This document shows, one piece after another, positions 55,710 through 64,000 of a stretch of 64,000 nt of DNA. Made by a program: the position numbers and the translations under genes. The first letter of the stretch is position 1. Each line of letters opens with the position of its first letter. A model generated the notes under the pieces. The model was not told where the DNA came from. It searched no databases and was given only the letters and a program-made list of their open reading frames with translations. The stretch is from Pestalotiopsis fici W106-1 (taxonomy: Eukaryota; Ascomycota; Sordariomycetes; Amphisphaeriales; Sporocadaceae): NCBI RefSeq assembly GCF_000516985.1, contig NW_006917100.1, positions 186,001 through 250,000 on the forward strand, given 5' to 3'.

Positions 55710-58495
55710 TCAAACCCTATCGACCATGGAAACTAGGTCCGCAACATGCTCAAAGAACTTGTGATGTGGCAAAGTCTCAGCCAGCCTCCCGAACAGTCCA
55801 TAGGCCATGGCAATCAGTACTCGACCGTCGCGCTTTTTCGCGTCCAATTCTGAATTCCCATCCGCTTTCTCAATAGCGAGAAGACACAGGGCCATTGTTG
55901 GGACGTGAAGTAGTGTTCTGTCATATACTGGTCAGCAATGAAGTTCTTGCTGGTTTGCGAGACCCAAGTTCAACTTTAAAGAACCATGCCAATTTGGACT
56001 GCATACCTATCATATGTGATCTGCGATAAATGAGTCCCCATCTCAAGCACGCTCCTGACAGTTTGCATCAACATTTCTGTTGCTGTCTGATCTTTCTGGT
56101 TTGACTGGTCATGATAGCGGGCTCGTGACTTGTTCATGACAAGTGGGCTAAGCACTGATAGCAAAGCCTCATAATACTGGTAAGCCGCGGAAATCTTTAG
56201 AAGCATTTGGCACTCTTGTATGCTGGCTTCGCCCTCAGCATCTGCTCGGCTATGTGTGATGAATTGAACTGATTTAAACCAATCCTGCAGATCTGCCAGG
56301 AGATTATTGATGGTTGCATTCTGCATCTCGTCGGACAGGGGTTGTGATTCTTCTCGCACCATGTCCCTTCTGACCTTCTCCTTCGATGCTGAGTTACTGC
56401 ATGTGGCAGATAAGAAGGAGCCCTTGGTAATGCGAACACAAATTTGGGCATAGGAGCACTGGTAACATAGCCAATCTTCTTCGTATCCGTTTGTGCCAGT
56501 GTCGGATTGGGATGACCGGCTAGTATGTCGTCTCTTTTCAGATCGCGGCAGGTCGTAGTCCAATTCGGGCAACAGCTGAACTGGTCAAAAGTTGTCCAAA
56601 AAGAGATCATGGCGGGCGTACCGGAAATGTTTGCCAACGAAGCGCGTAGCGCTTATCAATGACGAAGAGGAACCATGTTGCCCGTTTCACTTGGATTGTA
56701 CTGATTCCAGACTCCTTTCCCTGCAGAATGAAATCAAGATGAAGCCTGAGAGACTGTGCAAGTGAAACAGCCTCGGCTAGGATAGATGAACATTTCTCGA
56801 GGCCAAATCTGAATGCAAAGACGGACTAGATTGACTCTTAATACGATGGTCACGCTCCATGGGCGAGCAATGAAGAATCAAAATCACAATAACGTACCAT
56901 TGCGACGATACTCTGTTTAATTCGAATATTAGAAATACTTGCCCTACAGTTTGAGCAGGGTTATACCTACCAAATACTTTGATATGGAGTCAGGCTCCGT
57001 TACCAGGAGTTGGTATTGCTCCAACAATCGTACTTGCAGGTCACATATGAAGCTTAGACTCATATTCGTTTCGATCATAGCTCATCAAGCGAGGGCGAGT
57101 GTCAACAGGAAGTCTTCCGAATCTGTTGGAATTGCCATCTTCTGTGCTTCTTCGAGGCAATCTTCTTTGATGAGTTTTGTGACGTTTCCTTTTTCAAGAA
57201 AGCATGATATTCTGATAAGCTCGTGAATCGTTAGTGTCCGTTACTAACCCAAGAATAAAACCCATGGACACACTTACCCTGTTGGATCCTCGAAACATGC
57301 TGACGTCCAAATGAGCTCGTGTCATGACAGGCATGGTCCGGGTCAGTCATTATACTCACAGTTCACCAAATTTTGCACCTGGCTTACCGACAATGTGCAA
57401 TTCACATTCATGTCCCCGGGAGAGTTGTCTCCAACATGATCAGCCCAAGCTGTAGGAAGTCCCAGCATGGACTGTTTTGAAAGAATCGTAGCTGTAAGCT
57501 GACGAATGCGATCCTTTGTCGTCATTTGTTCAATCGATTCACCAGCCGAGACTTCGGTGAGGTCGTAGGAGGATTTATTTCTTTTGATCACGGATGAATT
57601 AGCAAATGAGTGAAGATTGGGAAATAACAGGCTTCTGCGACGTTTTCCGTTGCCTGATTGTTCTGTTGCAATCAATTGCTTCGTTCCAAGGCAGGGCCGA
57701 GACTCCTTGAGAGGGCCAAGTGAGTTCGAAGCCGTGCCATCAAGGTTGTGGGTACTACTGCTAGTCTCCAGAACCCATTCAGTGCCATTTGCTAAGTCAG
57801 ATGCCTCTTGTAACAGTGATAGTGCATGAGAATCATCTTGAGTTGAGGTAGAAGAGCTTTCAGATACTAATTGTGTATTCCGATTTGGGAAATGCCTAAC
57901 CTGCTGCAGTCCAAGGCACTTCAGAGGCCAGAAATTCCGGTACCGCCGGGGAAAATATAGCAGACTGTATAGACCGCCGGTTTTCCGAGCTTGAATCAAG
58001 CTCGTGAACCAGAATATCGGTCTCATCATGCAAAATAGTGCTGTGCGATTCATGCAGCCAGGATTCGTGACTCTGGTCCGTTAAGCCATAGGACCAATCC
58101 ATAGTGTCATACCATGGGATGGCAATTGCCTCGCTGGGCGAGCCAAGAGTCAATGCCGAGCCGGCATTTTCTTCATGTTGCTGATGAGCACTTGTTCTGT
58201 TGCTCTGTAGCTTGGCTTTTGTTGGTTGATAGGTACAGGTGTTGTCATGTCGCTAGTGTATGTAGCAGATAAGCTTTCATCCTCTCATGTGTTTGTCATC
58301 CAGCAAGCTGATGGCGAAGACATACTTTACAAAAAGAGCATGGCTCTTCCCCATTGCCTAAACACTTAGTATGGGCAGTAACCAACCTGCGATTGGTGCC
58401 TACTCACATCTAGCCTTCTTTTCACGGCACAGTTGACAGGCACCACGACGCCTCTTTATCCTTGGAGACTTGGGATCGCTCTCTTTGGAACTCAT
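55710..58495 (-). CDS. Zn2Cys6 transcription factor, likely cluster regulator
   Basis: The DNA-binding domain is built from three exons: RIKRRRGACQLCREKKARC, then NGEEPCSFCK, then RHDNTCTY. This yields C-x2-C-x6-C-x5-C-x2-C-x6-C, an exact binuclear zinc cluster. The following exons carry ESSSTSTQDDSHALS, KRRRSLLFPNLHSF and a helical C terminus ending RRDG-like and HHKFFEHVADLVSMVD, all on the same strand as the start. Several internal exon borders (for example near 57900 and 57360) could not be fixed by eye, so the span is secure but the exact protein is not. Zn2Cys6 factors bind paired CGG triplets, and CGG-T-CCG pairs lie before nine cluster genes, which makes this gene the best candidate regulator. 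No CGGTCCG lies in its own proximal promoter. Confidence 0.85.
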
Positions 58496-60504
58496 CTCTT
58501 CCGTGTTCAGAATATCAGTTTGTACGCCATGTTTGCAATATCTGTAGATTATTTCAAAAAGAGGTTCTGCTGGCAGCCGCAATGCTGGTGCAAGACTCCA
58601 TCTTCAAGCATTTGTTTATTTATCGGACTGGCTCGCAAGTTTCTTTATTCCGAGTCGTTAACCGATTACCTCCGACTTGTGAAATCTTTCCTGACAGCTT
58701 GCATCCCCAGTCGTATTGCATCAAACTGCCGACAACTATTATTGGCGACAAGGTTTGGCGGCAACAGGATTTCGATTGTACCATCCCCGCAGTTGACCGG
58801 TATGGCCACGCTATTCCCTCATGCTCCCTTTTAGTAAGGCATGCCTAAGGCCTCGTGGATATCCCTTGCTTTGGTGCCGCGATGCCTCCTCCTAGGCGTC
58901 AAAGTTCTAGATCGCGGTCACCTCATGCCAATCAATCTCACTGATCCACCTGGCGTGTCTAGAGTGTTAGAAAGCTTCCCGAGCCGCAATGCTTGTTTTT
59001 CAAACATCTTCTGCTCCAATGATCTGCAAGCAGCACTATGTACTCGATGAGGTGATGATTTAATAGTCGTCGCTAAAACTTACCAATCCCCACCGCATAT
59101 GAGATGCAGTATTTTAATGTTTGATATTTTTACCAACTATTGATTCATCTCAGCAATTATTTCAAGCTGCGTAAACTCGGTGAGAGAACAATTTACGCAG
59201 TTTCGCAATTTCGCTAGAGCTTGATAGTATCACAGCCCGTCGCTTTGACTTATACACATTAAGACGATGATTTTTGGCAAAGCTTTAGAATATGCATACG
59301 GCATAGACCACAAATTTATCATCAAATGCCTGTACTGTGTATATACAGATAGACAAGATGCCGTGACCGCGCCAGCCAGTTACCTTCAAGTTTGACAATC
59401 TACATAGCATATCGGCACCATGCTACCGATACCCACTCGTTCGCATTGCGATCTTTAGACGAGGGTCGGTGAGACGAGCCTAATGCTTACCCAATACTAC
59501 CACGGCATGGATGGCCACGATGGTGGCAGTTGACGTTGTATTGCTAATGCTTGTTCTAATCGGATCACTATGATGGCGCCAGCCCGGCTGCGCCGGACGA
59601 CCTTCCCCTCACAACTGCTTCGATGCATTGCTACCTCTTAGTCTGTAGACGGTCCGGGCGGAAAGGCCCGCGGCGTTGGGCAAAAGCTTATTTTTATAAA
59701 GTCCGAAAGAAAGCGCGGGAAACCCCGCTGCTCCCGCCCACAACCCACCTGGACAGCGACAGCCGTTGGAGATTCGAATTTTGAACTCAAGGGAACGCGC
59801 AGATCCATGATCTACTAATGCAATAAGAAACGACAAAATAGATCTGAAATGGCAGGAGGAAAAGCAATTGCCGTTGTGGGGATAAGAACAAACATTAGTG
59901 CTGACCTCGGATGAATACCAGTGGTCTGATGGTTATTGTCGGGTTGCGAGGTTGTCAAGGTTGTTGCTCCATTGCTTGATACGACAGAATCCTTCAATGG
60001 GCAAATATGATCAATCTGACTAACGAGATGCTACCGCCTCACCTCTCCCCCCCTTCTGCCGATCTGACCTATCTTGAAAAGTGCTAAAGAAGTCAGCGAT
60101 CATGACTCCCACATTCCGGCAACATCTCGCGAGCAAGATCTTCACGCTACTTTGCCAAGACTGAGTAACGGGTTCTTTATTCGATGGAATAGTCTAGAGA
60201 GAGGGCCCACTATTACATGCCTTCAAAGAGAAATCCCACTCATTCGGGACGTTAATATTGGTACTTCACGACGTTTTGAACTCCCGCGAGGCAAGGTGGT
60301 GTGTCGACATCACATTCAAACCATCATACCTCCGGTAATACCATGGTACACCATCTTGAACACGCTGGAAGGTGAATGTATGGGATGGGTATCAGCTACG
60401 AAAGAAACCGCAGCCAATAAGTGTATTTTAGTATAAGGGTTACGCAATATTATAAGAGAAAGATTAATTACCACCTTAATTCGTTTCGCTCACTATAGGA
60501 CACC
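58496..60504. other. Gene-poor region right of the cluster
   Basis: No gene recognised. One isolated CGGTCCGG lies at 59650-59657, about 1.15 kb from the regulator start. AT-rich DNA lies around 60420-60500. Confidence 0.5.
59650..59657. promoter_or_regulatory. Isolated CGGTCCGG site
   Basis: The same octamer as in the cluster promoters, but single and with no start codon of a recognised gene nearby. It could be a distal site of the regulator gene or chance. Confidence 0.35.
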
Positions 60505-62236
60505 TTACTCCGTAAATGGTTCATTGGATTCAAGACTATCCACGCGCCCCAGGAGAACCTCTAGATGACGATAGGCCGCGCTTGGCGCATATTGCGGTAC
60601 CATGTGCCCTGCCATGTTGATAGTCACGAACGTAAGCCCTCGCTCCGTATGTGTTGTGCCCATGACCCCAGCGCCAGTCAGAGTAGCCAGCTGTGACTGG
60701 TCATTGGTGGCGGTGATGGCCGCGTACGTGGAGAGAGCGTGCTGAGGGACGAGGAAGGGCTCGCTGGGTGCAGACTGGAACCCCTGCAAGCCGCCCCAGG
60801 TCATGTTTTGGATAGCAAGCAGTGTCTGGTTACTGATCAGCACAAAGTCGAGTTGTCCGTGGCCAATGATGACGTTTTGGGTCGCGTCAATGACACGAGG
60901 AATGGCCGCCCAGCTGCTGGGGTCAGAAGCGTCAATGTTGTCTTGAAAGATCCCACCACTACACTCGGACCAAGATTGGTTTTCGTGTACATGTATTGCT
61001 TTCTTGACATCTGCCCTGTCGAAATAAACTTCTGCGCCTTTGGGGAGATATGACAATGAGCCAGGCGCTCCGAGCACGTCCCAAAGCAGAGGGCAAGTTG
61101 TGGCCACCTGATACTCATCAAAGCACGGGTTTATAGGAAACATCTCTGTGTAGATAGATGTCCACAATCCTTGGCACTCATCAGTCAGATTCATAGTCCC
61201 TAAATCTGGCTGTGGGCCTGGTGGTGGGAAAGTCAGGTATGTTGTTAGGCGGTGCTGAAAGCCGCAAGACTCATGAAGTCTGTGCATATTGCCTGCAAAG
61301 GAATCGTTTAGAGGAAACAGACTCTTGTGCTGGTCAACAAATGGAACAGCCGCTATATTGCGATCACTGATGGCGTTTCCGATGAGCGGGTCATAAATGA
61401 GCATGCCGGACACATTGAAATATGTGGCATCCTGAGCGTCCAAAAATGCCGACCCAATGTATGGACAATACATGCCGGCATACGATTCGCCCGTAATGTA
61501 TACCTTGAAGCCATGCAGCCCGAAAAGGTCAACAAAGTTCTTCCAGAAGCCCATGAACTGGTGGCTCAGTTCGTTTTCATCATGGATGGATGGCGTTCCT
61601 GTAGAGAATCCAGTGCCAATGGGCTGCTCAATGTAAACAATATTGGTTAGGCGACTCCAGCTCCAGGGATTGGGAACTGGTTTATAGGTGCCATACTGCC
61701 AAAGGAACGGGCCATTTTCCTGCAGTAGACCTTCCAAGGAGGAGCAGCCTGGCTAAATCATCGTGAGCCAGATCCTTCAAAACGAATTCAAAGTCCAACT
61801 TACACCGCCATTAAGCCAGATTACAATTTCATCCCGGGAAGTAGCGGATGAAGAGGGAAAGAACCAGAAAAACAGCCTTTCGAGAATAGAGAGGTCCTCG
61901 CTGATGGACAAGAGTCCAGCGTAGGATTCCCCGATATCGAAATCGACATCTGGAAGAGAGGTGCTGTTTACAAAGAATTCTATAAATAAGTCAATTGGAA
62001 TGCACTATTGAAATGTAGAAGAATGCTTTCTTACGTGTTGTATTTGCTTGAAGATAGCTTGAGTTAGATGGTTGTTTAGAATTCCGTTGAAGTAGTTGAT
62101 AGTCATTGCCTGTATCTAATCTCTGTAATAGCTGGTCATGGTGTGAGAGAAGTCGGCTGTCCGTCAAGGCGAAACATGAAAGCAAGATTAGGATATGCAA
62201 GACAAATGTCCACGGCCACGAAAAGGATGAGTACAT
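60505..62236 (-). CDS. Secreted serine carboxypeptidase (S10)
   Basis: Three exons give about 540 residues. A signal peptide ([16 protein letters not shown]) follows the ATG at 62236. The catalytic landmarks of family S10 are complete. WLNGG is spliced to [21 protein letters not shown] (the oxyanion-hole region). The nucleophile is in [16 protein letters not shown], the catalytic Asp in [11 protein letters not shown], and the catalytic His in [19 protein letters not shown]. It therefore should remove C-terminal residues from peptides in the secretory pathway or outside the cell. It lies 2 kb right of the RiPP regulator and lacks the cluster operator. A role in trimming core peptides after Kex2 cleavage (removing trailing KR or spacer residues) is conceivable, but it is speculation. 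Confidence 0.93.
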
Positions 62237-63393
62237 TTTCTTTTTCAATACCAACACTTGAAGGTAATGATTACGCCAGCAGTGCTACAATCAAGGATGC
62301 ATGGCATTAACTTGGGTGATTGGAAGAGCTTGTCAATGATATGCTATGTTCACTTACTCCGAAGCCTCATGTGCGGAACAGCGGATTTCCGAGTTGGAGT
62401 TTTCCTTTGAGTATCTCAGCCAGTAGTCAGTACTGAATGAGACGGGGATTTTGAACATGCCGATACTACCCAGTCAAGCTTTATGAGTCGCATCGCGTAG
62501 TATGCAGGGCTTTGGGATGCATGAACGTTCGGATCCAGACTTGATTGGAGCCTTGCCAAGGAAAACATATGCCGCGTCTTGAATGTAACATTTGTGCAGG
62601 GCGACAACCGAACCGGTGGGTTATCGCGTGTATTTGTCTGACAGAATGGTGACACTGGTGGAAGTTCCGCGGGATCCTGACGTGTTCCGCGGGAGGTGTT
62701 TTAGTTGCCGCCAACGGTCCCCGTGTTTACCCCTGTACGACTACGCCTTGTGGCCCCCCCCAATGCGCTAGATCTTCCACCATTTCCCGCCCGCCCGCCG
62801 CCACCAGCGTACTGCTTTCTAGCACCTACCCGTACTTGTAATTCTCCGTTCTCATTCTGGATCCAGGGTCTTTCGTCTCGACTAACCTACCACCCACCTC
62901 TTGGCTATGGTTCTTGTCATTATAGCGTTTTCTGAACATTTACTTCAACCGGATGAAGCTATTTTCAACAGATCTTTCTCTTTCTCTTTTCCTTTCTTGA
63001 TATATTTGTAAGGAGGTCATTTTAATCAATTGAAAACGCGCTTCTATATTGTGCCGTTCTCTTAGTGATGATCAACCACCGTCCCTGATTTGAGGCCTAG
63101 CTGAATCTGGTAATGAGGAACTTTGGCAATTATCCAATCCATCGTAATAACGTATGTAGGGAGCAGCAGTAACTCACTATTAATACTATTAATCGAATAC
63201 CAACCCAGAAAAAGTTCAAACCATGCATTGATCTCACTTTTTTATCCAAAGAGAACGATATACAAGACCAGTCTGTATACTGAATGCATCCTCAAGCCAA
63301 GCTGGGTTCGTTTGAGCTCCGTCCTTAGAGCCGCCAAGTCAATTAGTGCTGTGTTTTAGCGCTGATTGCCCTACCTTAGAGGCCAGCAGTTCA
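62237..63393. other. Intergenic, divergent promoters
   Basis: Between the carboxypeptidase start and the transporter start at 63394. Pyrimidine-rich tracts near 62760-62810 and 62970-63000 could belong to the leader. No gene was seen. Confidence 0.5.
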
Positions 63394-64000
63394 ATGGACC
63401 CCAATTCGTGCATCAGCGCCGAAGCCTTCGGTTTGGATCTCTGCACATTCACGGACACTTTTGCGCAAACCGAATACAGATGGATCTTTTGGTTGTCACC
63501 AGCCACTGCTGGAGCGTTCCTAGCCCTAGGTGGTCTGCGATATCTACATCTCCTTCGCCGACGCTCCAACATCACACGCGCTCCAATCCATGTATTTGCC
63601 TTGAAATTGGTTTTCTGCGTTGCCTTTGCAGGTCTACGCCTCGCTCTTCTTGTCGAGGCGCTTCACGTTGGACACGACCAAACCGAGCCACTCAAGGCCT
63701 CGAGGATACTAGACTTTGCAGCATCATGCCTTCTTCTTGGGCTATCGCCACTTGAGCACTTCAGATCAGTCCGTCCGTCTATTCTCGTATGTAGCTTTTT
63801 GTTGCTTACTTTCATCTACGATGTGGCTCGATGTCCCTTGCTTTGGAACACCGGGCTGTGGCCAAACGAGGATGGCATTTCTGGTGGCTTTACGAGACTT
63901 TTCACGGCATGCACTCCCGTGGAGCTTGTCCTCCTAGTTTTGGAGACTTTTCAGCGCCGCGCATGGGTCGTCTGGAGTGCGCATGATCACAGCCCGGAAG
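63394..64000 (+). CDS. ABCC-type ABC transporter, N terminus only (partial)
   Basis: An open frame of 202 codons runs off the right edge without a stop. It starts MDPNSCISAEAFGLDLC and shows the TMD0 layout of fungal multidrug-resistance (ABCC) transporters: WIFWLSPATAGAFLALGGLR, VFALKLVFCVAFAGLRLALL, ILDFAASCLLLGLSPLEHFR, SILVCSFLLLTFIYDVARC and ACTPVELVLLVLETFQRRA, closing with HDHSPE, where ABCC proteins often have SPE-E. No nucleotide-binding domain lies in the window, so the family is inferred from this five-helix N terminus. A plasma-membrane or vacuolar exporter is expected. Confidence 0.8.
   Translation, partial: MDPNSCISAEAFGLDLCTFTDTFAQTEYRWIFWLSPATAGAFLALGGLRYLHLLRRRSNITRAPIHVFALKLVFCVAFAGLRLALLVEALHVGHDQTEPLKASRILDFAASCLLLGLSPLEHFRSVRPSILVCSFLLLTFIYDVARCPLLWNTGLWPNEDGISGGFTRLFTACTPVELVLLVLETFQRRAWVVWSAHDHSPE

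Noticed and set aside
60505..62236. S10 carboxypeptidase as a core member of the RiPP cluster
   Set aside because: It lies 2 kb outside the regulator, has no CGGTCCG site in its promoter, and such genes are common as nutritional peptidases.

Overview
The window is nuclear DNA of a filamentous ascomycete, most likely a Sordariomycete; a Hypocreales-type host is plausible but not proven. Genes are broken by 50-70 base introns with GTRNGT...YAG borders. There is an intron-containing tRNA-Tyr, and the protein families are typically fungal: UstYa/DUF3328 oxidases, NACHT receptors with an alpha/beta-hydrolase head, deuterolysin, a GMC oxidoreductase and a Zn2Cys6 regulator.

Left part (1-25 kb). 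These are mostly independent genes: a TMEM14 membrane protein, a papain-like hydrolase candidate, an enoyl-reductase-type MDR protein, a SANT/Myb-like basic protein, an unrecognised 215-residue protein, and a three-part Ras GTPase-ankyrin-alpha/beta-hydrolase fusion. They are followed by a secreted acetoacetate-decarboxylase-like protein, a secreted GMC oxidoreductase, an FAD monooxygenase gene with two nonsense codons, and a secreted M35 metallopeptidase.

Middle (24.8-35.3 kb). This part holds a stand-alone protein resembling an M35 propeptide, an M61-like metallopeptidase, a DUF2235 hydrolase, tRNA-Tyr(GTA), and a large NLR-type gene (alpha/beta hydrolase plus NACHT).

Right part (37.1-58.5 kb) is the main discovery. 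It is a probable, apparently undescribed RiPP (dikaritin-type) gene cluster. A 119-residue secreted precursor carries six copies of the core YLVKYEGD, separated by Kex2 sites (KR). Around it are six UstYa-like oxidase genes, one of them with both HxxHC motifs degraded. The cluster also has an AT3-type acyltransferase, a SUT/GPH-type sugar-carrier-like transporter and a Zn2Cys6 regulator. Six intergenic regions, serving nine of these genes, share a CGG-T-CCG element (CCGGTCCGG), often paired. This looks like the operator of the cluster regulator and ties the genes into one regulon. The inferred logic is secretion and Kex2 cleavage of the precursor, UstYa-type oxidative crosslinking at tyrosine, optional acylation, then export. 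A relic sugar-transporter gene, a 4-TM protein and gene-poor AT-rich DNA interrupt the cluster at 43-48 kb.

The right edge holds a secreted S10 carboxypeptidase and the first 202 codons of an ABCC-type transporter. All exon joins were read by eye from splice consensus and frame continuity. No alignment or expression data were available.
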